Shown piece after piece: positions 12,162 to 22,333 of a stretch of 64,000 bases of DNA (position 1 is the first letter of the stretch; each line of letters begins with the position of its first letter). Source of the DNA: Haemonchus contortus (taxonomy: Eukaryota > Nematoda > Chromadorea > Rhabditida > Trichostrongylidae); contig LS997563.1 in the NCBI GenBank assembly GCA_000469685.2, positions 17,468,757-17,532,756 on the forward strand, written 5' to 3'. Both the position numbers and the translations under genes were made by a program. Under the pieces are notes generated by a model. That model had not been told where the DNA came from. It made no database searches and worked only from the letters and a program-made list of their open reading frames with translations.

Positions 12162-12326
12162 ATGAAAGGGTACAAGGTTCCTGATAGCAGAGAGGGAGAT
12201 GCTGCAATGGCGCAGTTTAAGGAGCAGCTTCTTGCTCAAAAACGAAAAGAGGAATATGAATCGTTCCTTAGACAGCAGATGGCTTTCGAGGAAGCTCGAC
12301 GTCAGCGAGAAAACCAGAGCGGATGA
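12162..12326 (+). CDS. Unknown 54-aa charged helical microprotein or terminal exon
   Basis: An ATG directly after GGATTTAG (a possible trans- or cis-splice acceptor ending at 12161) opens a 54-codon frame ending in TGA. The product starts MKGYKVPDSREG and continues as a highly charged, alanine- and glutamine-rich helix (FKEQLLAQKRKEEYESFLRQ, then FEEARRQRE). It has no cysteines, signal peptide or membrane segment. It lies between the RNF14-type gene (593 bp upstream) and mdf-1 (317 bp downstream), all on the + strand. The regular amphipathic pattern and the splice-like AG at the ATG favour real coding. It could also be the last exon of a gene whose earlier exons I could not find. I do not recognise the family. 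Confidence 0.5.
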   Translation: MKGYKVPDSREGDAAMAQFKEQLLAQKRKEEYESFLRQQMAFEEARRQRENQSG

Positions 12327-12620
12327 TATCAAGTGCACACTTTGTAAATGTTGTGTTATGTTGTGTACGTTGTGGAGGTTAAGTGGCTTCATGTAAAACT
12401 CAGAGTTTTGTCCAAGCCATGTGAATAAGTTCTATGGTAGCAACCTAAAATAGATAGGGTTATACAACGACCCATAGAATGTTTGTGTTTATTGGTAGCT
12501 CATTATGTCATAGCTCAATGTACATAAAGAATAATGGTTTGTGTCTTCTAATGTGAGAATCGTCCTGTTGCGATTGAAAATATATTTGAACAGAAATCTG
12601 TGTTATGCCCCCATAGATTG

Positions 12621-12643
12621 TTATTCTTTCAAGTTAGGAGACG
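12621..12643 (+). promoter_or_regulatory. Probable trans-splice acceptor before mdf-1
   Basis: TTATTCTTTCAAG (12621-12633) is a good nematode acceptor ten bases before the mdf-1 ATG at 12644, with no upstream exon in phase. This suggests spliced-leader addition. Whether it is SL1 or SL2 cannot be told from sequence. Confidence 0.45.
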
Positions 12644-15600
12644 ATGTATCATGGAGGAACAGTATCTGATGACGATGAGGATCATTCATCGGAAGCAACC
12701 ATGAACTTTAATGCAAAGGTTCGTTACAGTCTTTTTTATCTAGTTTAGTAGTAAATCTGAAAGCTGATGAATGTACCTTTTTTTGCAGATGACAGCTAAA
12801 TTTCGGAAAGCATTCCCGTTAAGAAGCGAATCCAATCTTCGTAGACCAACACCTATTGCTACGCCCTCTCTTGCTCAAATATCTAAACGTTTAAATTTTG
12901 ATGATAGCTTCAATACGAGTACAGGTGATAAGCCGAATTTCTTTTCTTTGGACATTTTGTGGTTGCTCACTTCTACTAATCTCAGTAAACAATACCAACG
13001 CTAAACTGTCGGAGCTGAGAGAGGAAGTTGTTTCACTAAAAAGACAGCTGAATAATGCTGAAAACAGTATAGAGCGTCTGAAGGCATCAGAGAAGGTATC
13101 ATCATTTATTCATACAGTCGTTGTAGCGTGATTTACATTTTTCTTTCTTTGAGAGTGCGAAGGATCACGCTAATCAGCTGCAATTGGAGATATCAACTTT
13201 GAGGAAAGAACTGATCAAACAGAGTCACAGTATGGATATTGAGAACGCCAAAAACGAGCTTAATAAAGTTAGTTTTTTTACGAATTCGAATTTATTATTT
13301 AAAAGGTTTTCTTTAATCAGGTTTTGCATTCTCGAGATGAATGGCGTGAAGCAAGCACACGATTTCATCGTTATTTCCAATGTGCGAAAGCAAGACTGAT
13401 AACTGCGGAAAACGAACTTCGTCGTCGAGGATTACTGAATGAAAATATGAAAATGACTGTATGTCGAGTTTTAATATCCCAATAAAAAGCTCTTTACAAA
13501 ATGGAAAACTCAGTACTTCGAGTGTCTTAAACGAGGCCTGCTAAATTGCGAGTTTTCGAACATACCCCGACAACTCTTGTTCGCGACCATCATGCTCAAC
13601 CTATCTTTTAGCGTAAAATTGACTGCAGGCGCTTGAGAGAGTGAAACCAAACCACTACGAAAGAACTTCGTTAATTACCAAAACTGCTTTTAATTTCCTC
13701 TCTCGATGGTAATTCCTGCTTATTTTAGTTGACGCACGCTTGGACAGCGACAGAATGCAACACACAGAACATCCAAGGTTGATTATATTTTCTGAGTGAT
13801 GTTTCCGCTTTCAAAAATCATTTGAATTTTCAGATAATCTTTGTGACCTTCTGAGAAATGCTTCTACCACTTTAGAAGAGCTGGACAGGTCTTCAGAAGA
13901 ACAAGGTTGATTTGTTACCCCTAGTAGCCTAGTAGCAGTAGTGAGCGTGTTACAAGTGTATTTATAGTCGTACTTCAAAAAAAAGTCATGATTTATCGAA
14001 AGTTTTTCTGCTGCCAGCCAATTTAGTTACAACTAACATAAGTTTTGCAGTTGTCCATTACGGTTATTATAGTAAATTATTTATCAGAAGAAGTGGAAAA
14101 ATATATGCGGAGCCTGACTAAGAAGAATGCATCAGACTATGATGGAAATGAGGATTCGGACTCAAATGACACAGCAATGATCTTTGAAGGTGTGTTTTTT
14201 TTTTCAACGGAAAAGCTTGTTGATGTTGGTTTAAATAAGAGAGAAACTGTAGTGCTCGCTATCGTGAAGTTTATCGGAGATAACGAAATGTGTTTGCTAT
14301 AATAATTTATTTTTCTAATGGTTGAATCGTAGCCAAGCGCCTTCACGCTCTCCGTATAAAATGCCCGACGAGGTGTTTTCACTAAGCCTCAAGATGACTT
14401 TCATCTTTTCTTGACCGTCAGCGTAAAAAAAAACTTGTTCATGAAGAAAAGAACAAAGTCATTATCAGAAATGCAGTTCCTCTTCACTTTCGTGGTAATG
14501 ACAACATTCTTCAAAACATCTAATAGGGCTAGGTGAAGATGTAATAAAGCATTACGTCATCTATCTATTTGTGTCAATTTTGTTGGAACCGTAATCACGT
14601 GTGTACCACCTTTCGTCATCAAGCAGTAGGCATTGATATATTCACTATCTTATGGATTTTTAGTTTATTGGAGTTATTCATTGGAATCTCTGCTTTGAGT
14701 TTCAGAGCCGGAAGAAGCCGTAATTCGTGACTCCATTTCTCCAATTGTCCCTACCTCACTCGAAGGTACTTCTCTCCACCGAACAGTTGTGCCTTAGGTG
14801 ATATCGAGTTTATCATTATTGAGTTTCCAGCTGAGCAGTCTACTATGAGCGAATCAATTCTAAACAGCACATTTGCAAACACTTCTATCGACTACGAAAA
14901 GGATGAGCGAATCCAGCGTCTGGAACTGGAAAATAGCCGAATGCAGGATCGCTTGAACTTACTACGGTTCGTTCATATTTCATTTGGTGTGGAGGTGCAG
15001 GTTGTGCGGATAAGTAATTGTCTAGAATTACAGTGATCGCGCCCAGAAGTCAATGTTAATGGAAGAGCAAAAGAACAATGCTGAGCAAAAGTATAGCCTG
15101 CTAGAAAAGAATATGGAAAAGATACTTGTAATTGCGTTAAGTATGTCTCTATTTTTGTGGCTTGTTGTCTATTTATTCATTCAGGCCGAACATCAGTCTC
15201 TGCAAACTGCTTGTGCTAAGAAGTTATTCGATTTCCCTGAAAAAACATCTCAAGGGCGTTCTACTGAAATAATAAAACGGATTCAAGATCTCAATGGGAA
15301 GTAAGTTCCAATATCAACCCATAAAACGGTTTCGTATGTCGTTCAACATCACGACTGATATTCCTTGTTCAGTGTGGAAACATTACAAGAGCAGCTGCGT
15401 GGTTCCCGTTTTGAAATTGAGAGCTCTAAAAAGGAGATAGAAGCGCTTAGGAGAGAACGGGATGCACTTCTCAGAAAATTGGATCAAATGTGAGCTGTTT
15501 CTTGACATCTGCTTCATGTTACACTAATGCTTTTTTTAGAACTGCTATCAACGAAGATCTCAAAAACTCCTTGTATGTAGAAAAGGAAAGGTGTTCGGAT

Positions 15601-18600
15601 CTCACAAGGTGAACCTAACGTCAAGTTCTTGTAAACATTGTACAATTTTGTTCTTTTTGTTTCTAGAACAACAGAAGAAAAGAATAGTGAGCTCCAGACT
15701 TGTCAGAAAGAGCTGTCTGCAGTGCGCAGTGAGATCAAGGTCTTAGAGGAGAAACTTGTTGAGGTTCGTATTGGTTCTATTCTGAGTCTTGCTTTTTACA
15801 GCGATTAACGGTAACTGTAATAATTAACATTCAAGGCTCAGTCGAGAACGGCACACCTGGAAGTCCAGTTACGAAACGCAAGTCGTGAGCCCACCGACGC
15901 TGGAGATGAAACCCAAATCATCCACTTACGCAACAATCCTTTGCAGTGTGCCGTAGATGCTTATAGTGAAGCTGAAAAAGAACGTCTTCGAAAGCGAAAG
16001 GCGGTATGTTGACTCTTCCTCCCTATAGAACCACAAGCAAACTACCAAAATTGTTCGCAGCTTTTTGGCATCTCTGCCGAAACCAACATAGAAACTGAAC
16101 TTCGAAGAAATATCTCATATTTTCCTAGAACCTTTGCTTCTATTTAATGCTAGAGCAGCTTTTATTCGACTACATTTACATCTACAATTCATTTCAACTG
16201 AGTGACGAAGAAATTTATGTAACGGAACGTAATGTAACCGCGGCGGGTTTCGAAAAGTTTGAGTGACTGTTTTGATTATTTGACAAGACAGGATAATACA
16301 AAGTGAAATACTTAGCGCCTCGGAAACTAATCCAGTGGAATGCTCAATTTGTTCAGGAAACGACTTTCGATGGCGGAGAACCATGCGAGGCAAAACGTGC
16401 AAGGGAAGAACATATTAGTGCACTAGAAGCTCAGTTGAAGAAGAGTGAACGCGAAAAGGAGCAGACCATCCGGCTTCAAAAAGATCTTGCCAAGAAATAC
16501 AGGTCCTTATATTGTGGACTTTCTCTTTTCAATATGAAATTGAGATTTTGTGGTAATGCATATTATTGCGCTCTGGTGTAATTGTGCATATAGGTCTCAC
16601 GACATGGAATCGGGGCAGAATACACATAGTTGTCTGGAAACTTGAAGAGGTATCAGTCGAAGCGTTAGCTTCTTCTCCACAAGTTACAAGCCTTCGAGTA
16701 TACACAAGTCTACCAGAACCAGAGATCTTCGACTGCTGTATCGTGGTCTAGCTAAACTCTTCGTTTGTCCAACACCTCTAGTTCTCCCCCCCCCCTTTTT
16801 TCGGCAATAACAGAAAAGCGGTTTCTGTTAAAGACAAAGTGAGGAAGTGTTCTAGACTGCATTCGTTGGACCTCCTGATTATGGGTAGCGTAAATTCGAC
16901 CTCTTCGCCGTCTTCTTCTTCTGTTATTGGCTGCTTTCATAGTCCGCAGGCCGGCCGGCGGGGGCAGGGCTAGGGGGGAGGAGGGAGGCAGACAGTGTTA
17001 GGCAAACAGTCCACGCCCCTTCGAAGGGTGTTTGTTTTCAGCCCCTCGAAGGGGCGTGGACTGTTTGCCTATCTGTCTGCCTCCCTCCTCCCCCCTAGCA
17101 ATGCCTCCGCCGGCACGCCGGCCGGCGGACTATGAAAGCAGCCATTTGGTGAGATCCTCCTAATGATAGCGGCGAACTGTGGATCGTGACAGTCTCCATA
17201 GCGTTTCTCTGTGTACGACTATTTTGCCAAGCTCACCAAAGGGACTCACTGTTTCAGAGACCATGTTACAACTCCTGCCAAGCCTTCTCACGCAACTTGA
17301 ACAAAATCGTCGCTGATGAATCAGATAAGGGGGTTTCAATTTTTCAGGGCCGCTTCATCGATATCATACTGGTTAGAAAAGGCAGACGTGATAAAGTAAT
17401 CACCCACCCATTACCCTAGTCACTATTTTGTGGACGGGATACGAGCATCAATGCTTCTGGGGTTTTTCGCCAGGGCTTTTTTTTTAATGTTCAAAAACTT
17501 CCCGTTTTTCATCTTCTCGTTCTTTGGTTGATCATTGAACACGGTATGAGTTAAAGCTCATCAAAGACCGAATCATCAGCCATTTTCAGCTAAACTCCCA
17601 TCCGATCGATGACATCTTAGGCCAGGTATTTATGAATATTTATTGATGAATATTCGAAGAACTGAACCATAGAAGATCGCAATCGCGAAGAACTATAGCT
17701 TCTTCGTAGCGTGCGAGGATTACTTATGAAGTAAAGAATCAGAAAATCGTTCAACTTCGGTGGACAGCAATGTTTAATTCAAATGACGACTCATTTTCCC
17801 AACACTCCATGACGGATCAAAGTAGAATGAATCGCACTGACTGCTACGTAATCCCGTTCTTTTCGTGATGAATCTTGTACGACACAGGTAGAGGCTGCAT
17901 AAGAATAGCCATGGAGGGATTTCCAAACCTACCGTCTTTCAAGATTCGGAGAGAAAGAACTACATTCCATACTTTTCTCCGAAGACCAACAGTATGTGAG
18001 TAGTTCTCTGATGAGCTTTCGCTTCTCAAGATCTGATGAATTCAGGCAACCTGAATCTTACAATTAAAGAGCCGTCAGATCTTCTCAGCCCGGCCTTGAG
18101 AAATCAGATTTTGCTGGCATCACCTTAGCTAATGAGCTTTTTTATTCGACCTGTCTTGTATAGAATCTACATGGCTGTTTCCCTTTGCTGTCAAGACCGT
18201 CGTGAGTAGCTGGTGCTGTTTGTGAGGGGACCATTTGAGAAGAAGGAGAGTGGCTCCTCTCTCTTATATGGTTAACACTGAATCTCGCTATCGTCCTACA
18301 ACGCGCGAACTTTATAAGATCCTCCTTTGTAATTGTGTCGAAAAACCAGCAAAGAAACGTTTGGAAAATACCGCATCAGAGAACCCTCCTACAGGGGTTT
18401 GTCTTCCTTTTCTCCACCTAAAGACCTTTTTTTTTCAGAGAAATTACAACAACCCTGACAGGTTACCAGATCAAGTTGAAGGATGCCGATGAAGGAATTT
18501 GCTACGTTAACAGTGTTTACGATGAAACAGAGAAGCAGTTTGTATTCAAAGTGAGTAATGTTCATAAATTCCTTGCATTGTATGTTTCTCTACCTGAATT

Positions 18601-18887
18601 CGCTGAATTTTTCCTTAAGTTCAATACCGAAAGCGGGATTGTCGACCTTCTCGATGTCAGTCAAGACTCCCTTTCACAAGGTCGCCCTTGGGAAGAAGAA
18701 ATGCAGAAGTATGTAGCGAAAGATACATCTTCCTTTTCCTTAGTCGTAAATTGCATCGTTAAGGTACATCGGAGAGCGGCACTCAATTCCCGGTTTCCTC
18801 GCCGCTGTTACTCTACAGCTTGAAGCGCGTCGAAACACTGAAGATGTGGAACGTACCCACACATTCACAGTTATGCAAGAGCATTGA
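12644..18887 (+). CDS. mdf-1: Spindle assembly checkpoint protein MAD1/MDF-1 (20 exons, 707 aa)
   Basis: MAD1 sits at unattached kinetochores and nuclear pores and converts MAD2 to its closed form, delaying anaphase. Exons: 12644-12718, 12789-12924, 12986-13095, 13154-13267, 13321-13458, 13729-13777, 13834-13905, 14088-14189, 14706-14765, 14831-14966, 15034-15127, 15185-15300, 15373-15489, 15540-15608, 15667-15763, 15836-16003, 16357-16502, 18439-18550, 18620-18708, 18764-18887. Phases agree throughout. Length 707 aa compares with 718 in human. Most of the chain is coiled coil. The MAD2-interaction motif is at about 520-531 (ETQIIHLRNNP, human RTKVLHMSLNP). The C-terminal globular domain shows LTGYQIKL and RHSIPGFLAAVTLQL, the diagnostic matches. 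The tail is roughly 17 residues longer than in human. Exon 4's start and exons 8-9 are the least certain joins. Confidence 0.92.
16928..17144. mobile_element. Palindromic MITE in mdf-1 intron 17
   Basis: This 217-bp element folds back on itself almost completely. Its ends are TGGCTGCTTTCATAGTCCGC and the complement, and the interior pairs ...GCAGACAG/CTGTCTGC... and ...AAACAGTCCACGCCCCTTCG with its inverse around a short centre. It is strongly GC-rich with CCGGCCGGC blocks, unlike the AT-rich intron around it. It carries no coding sequence, so it is a non-autonomous DNA element. The outer 12 bases match the element in rpb-4 intron 2. Confidence 0.8.
17145..18438 (+). other. Distal part of mdf-1 intron 17
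   Basis: Intron 17 runs 16503-18438. The phase (AG, then A) shows that exon 17 (16357-16502) joins directly to exon 18. The open frame 18235-18492 overlaps exon 18 in a different frame and has no recognised homology. Nothing else here can be supported. Confidence 0.7.
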
Positions 18888-18943
18888 ACTTACCCATCCC
18901 AGTGTTCTCATTCTATGTAAGGACGTGTATTGATACCTCTCTA

Positions 18944-18949
18944 AATAAA
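18944..18949 (+). terminator. Polyadenylation signal of mdf-1
   Basis: A canonical AATAAA lies 57 bases after the mdf-1 stop codon, at the distance usual for nematode 3' ends. No equally clear signal follows rpb-4 or the RNF14-type gene, which fits a polycistronic reading of the block but does not prove it. Confidence 0.7.
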
Positions 18950-19388
18950 CGAGATCTCTATAAATTGAATTGGTGTTGCTGTTTATAGTGAGGATTGGTG
19001 TTCATTCTGGCGAGAAAATTATTATGCGTTCGGTCAAAACCACGTCAAATCAATATGTCAATCTGAGTTCATCACAAAATGGTCTATAAGACGTAGAAGC
19101 ATCTAGACAGGCAGAGTAGCCAGGATCGCGTTCAATGATGCTGACTGCATTGCATGTTCATCCTGTTTTAGTTGAGTCCAGGTCCCCGAGGCGTAGGTCT
19201 AGGATCACAGTGTCGTGAGGGTGGGTGACGAGCGAGATGTTCTTTGTATTCTACATTTGTCTCTCGATGTTCTTCAGTGCTTACGCAATTTGTTTCTGTT
19301 CAGCTTTGGAACTAGCACGTTCATCATGTAAATATCTCGTTTGAGGTACATCTAGCTAGAACATTTAGAGATACGGAACCCTTTTAAG

Positions 19389-20160
19389 TTAAAGGAGCTC
19401 AAGGTAACAAACCGCTCTACATGAACTCCGTTTTCGATGAGTTCTTTTGCCGAGCGATCTTTCCACAAACGTCAAATTCAGACAGTATTCTCTCCTGCTC
19501 GGTGCTAGTTGCCACGAGCACCATATCTTCTGCAAAACGGAGATAATGTAGGTAGCGGCTGTCGTCTTCATTATCAAGTCTTCCCATTCCAAATGACGCA
19601 TATGCCCTCTAGAGTGGCTCTGAAAGTTTCAGCATAGCTCAGCCGAACCCTCCTTCCCCCCCTGACCCCCAGATCCCCCGCGAACTTTCCTGAAACTCTA
19701 AATGGCCATTGATGGTGTGGATAGACATGGTAAACTCGAGCTCTTTAGTCGTTCTTTTAAGATAGTCTCGACGTTGAAGTCACCGAGGATGACCTTGAAT
19801 AAGTGTTTACCCTCTTAAGAGCTTTTCAGTTTCATATAATACGATTCCTCTTCTTCGTAACTTGATGCTGCTGCTAGGCAACGAGGATATCGGAGCTGGG
19901 TTGAGCCGTATCTTTTTTAGCACAAACATCCAGTTCGGATCGTCGATTTTCGTAGGGATGGATTTCCATGGAAATGGCTATTGACGAGGACACCTGTACC
20001 GCCGACGCCTGTGCTGTCGCATCTTTCAAAGGACAGTACTTCTCCATTCTCGAAAACTGTAAGGCCTTCTTGTCCTAGTCGGCAAGGTTGAGCCGGTTTT
20101 GATCCTCCTAGCCTGCATCATCAGATCTTCGATACACACTTTCGATGCAATCGTTTGTGC
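19389..20160 (-). mobile_element. Decayed RTE-type LINE, internally deleted
   Basis: Reading the minus strand from about 20160 leftward gives fragments of an RTE endonuclease domain: IEDLMMQARRIK, then in another frame STGVGGTGVLVNSH, then a run near TINGHLEFQ. These match the order of motifs in hookworm RTE elements. After an apparent internal deletion near 19620, the remaining sequence encodes a reverse transcriptase fragment, YLHYLRFAEDMVLVATST, in which the catalytic FADD is FAED. Several frameshifts and stops show the copy is dead. Sequence at 20230-20640 may belong to its 5' part, but I could not confirm that. Confidence 0.75.
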
Positions 20161-22333
20161 AGAGAGAGAACGGATCGCCATTTTACTCCTTCTCCTTTTG
20201 AGCAACCTGCTATGACACCGAAAATTCAGCAGCCTACCTCGAAATGTGCTACCAAAAGCTGCCGTAGTGGGTGCTCCCTTAGGTTCGTTGAATGAGACCA
20301 GCTTTTATTACTGTTCTTACATATCGGTACCATGCCCAACTTCCCAGGCTTTGACGTGGGGGGAGAGAGGACTTGGTAGACGACTACTGGTAGTTCTCCA
20401 GGTCACCCCATGGTGGACAAGGGGCTCAGTTATCGGAGGCGGCTCTGATTTGCCTTCCGCATAGGGGAGGGGTTTAAGGACCTTACGTTCACGAGACTTT
20501 AAAATCTGACTTCTCACAAATAGACTCTCCACTTACGCATAGATGGACTCACCATCTAGGAGACAGACAGACGAATTGCCCCAGCACAACAGAAGAAGGA
20601 ATTCATCTTAGTTTACCTGCGTTTCTAGATAAGCGCTGGCGACTTTTGGTCCGTGATTTGCACCCGTATCTGGCACCTCCGGTCGCGCCACGCAGCCAGC
20701 GGGAGAGAACCTTTGAGAAGAAGATCTGTGTAGACCGCATTACCAGGGACTTAAACCAAAACGACATTCTAGCTGTAGTGATTAAAAACTCATTGCAAAG
20801 CACTTTAGCGGTAAATTGCGTGTAAAATGTGCGGAACGCAGATAACGCGGCATCATTGGGTTACAGGACCGTTGTCAACCGCGTGTGTAGTGACTCAGCG
20901 TTTTTGTCGTTTTCTCTGCGTCTCCATTAACAAGCATCTCACCGCAAAGAGGATAGAGGCAGACGAGAGAGCTCGTCAGTCCTCGATGCCTCCTATTACC
21001 AGTGATACAATAGTATACCTACCGGACACTTTCGGGTTAAGATTGAATCAATGGTGTTGCAAATCTTCAAGCGATATTGTTGATTTCAGCGCTGATTCCC
21101 ATGAAAACAAAGTAGCAAATAGTTTGCAAGCTTGGATTTTCTTTAAGGCCACATAGGTCTTTCTCGGTGTGGATGTCCTGTGCAGGTGCTTTATTGATAT
21201 TTGGACGAAGATCAAGCCTTTAGTTTTCTCAGAGCATCTGAACTGGTCAACGAGCAACAATCCTTACCGATGTGCTACACATCACAACACATCCTTCATT
21301 TTCCGTATTTTCTATCTGTTTGTCTGTTCTTAGTTAAAATAAGTATATCTTTCTGAAAATTCTTCGACTCTCGGACCCATTCGAAAGTCTGCTCTTGACG
21401 AGAGAGCGCTCTGAAGGAGAGTACGGACAACGAGCGGACACGCCCTCTTCCCACTGGTGAACACGACACGCAGAGACTGCTTCGCCGTCTGATTCTCTCA
21501 GCGAGAGAAATTCTGGTTGACAACAGCCCTGTAACCGGCATCATTGACGGCATGTTCTACGACGAAGCCGAGTATTCTTCATCGATTATGTGAAGTCCTC
21601 TCTTTTCTACTTATTCATTTCGGGATTGAATTTGTGCTGTGTTCTTCACATCCTCCCACTTTATTAACTTTCAAATGTATGCTTAGGCCTCTGAGACCAT
21701 GCAGGGCTTGTTCAAAAGATGGGCGATACTTTGTTTGTTGAGTAGTTCTGCTTGTCACTTTGTTGTGTGCCTGTCCTTATGCAAGTTTTATCAGGAATGA
21801 CGTCAGCTATAGAAAATTAGAGCTCTCAACTCATTCATGTTGACTGGTCCTGCCACATTGTTTAAAGTGATGTTATCATCTTGTTTACTACTTGCGACGG
21901 CGCATTGGCTCGGCGTGACTTGTAGAAAACAGGGGAGGAAGACTCACTTGGTGAAGAACTGTTGCAATAGTGTAATGAATGAAAGTGGTGGGTGCAAAAC
22001 ATCTAGTGACTGAGCTATTAGAGCGAAAGATCGGAGAGAATGATGGTGGAAACTGGATATGAATAGGGTTTTAAGTGGAGAATGTAAGGATTTCGAGTGA
22101 AAGGTCAGCGGAATTTTTCCAAAGAGCACCATCCAGATTCCGACGTTTGTTATCCTCCAATCCGTCCATCTGACCGACTCCATTTTTGATCTTTTTTCCA
22201 CTCAAATCCTTGATTACGGACTTGGACCTGTGGCGATGATCTGTCTTTTATCTGTGTTTCCGAACTAGTCTCTGATTGCCCTTTACATACCAATGTATTG
22301 CATTCCTGATTCTTTACTTGAAGGTAATCGAAT
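20161..22333. other. Intergenic region upstream of the TRIP4-type gene
   Basis: No conserved coding region is recognised. Small open frames (for example 20317-20532 minus and 21296-21553 minus) have no known domain and are probably repeat remnants. The missing N-terminal exons of the TRIP4-type gene, if they exist, would be expected in the right half of this stretch, but I could not identify any with confidence. Confidence 0.5.

Noticed and set aside
16585..16748. Extra MAD1 exon after 16502
   Set aside because: No frame with suitable phase stays open, and exon 17 joins exon 18 in perfect phase with a conserved sequence across the join.
18620..18823. Reading MAD1 exon 19 straight through to 18823
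   Set aside because: The frame gives a product unrelated to MAD1. A donor at 18709 and acceptor at 18763 restore the conserved SIPGFLAAVTLQL end.
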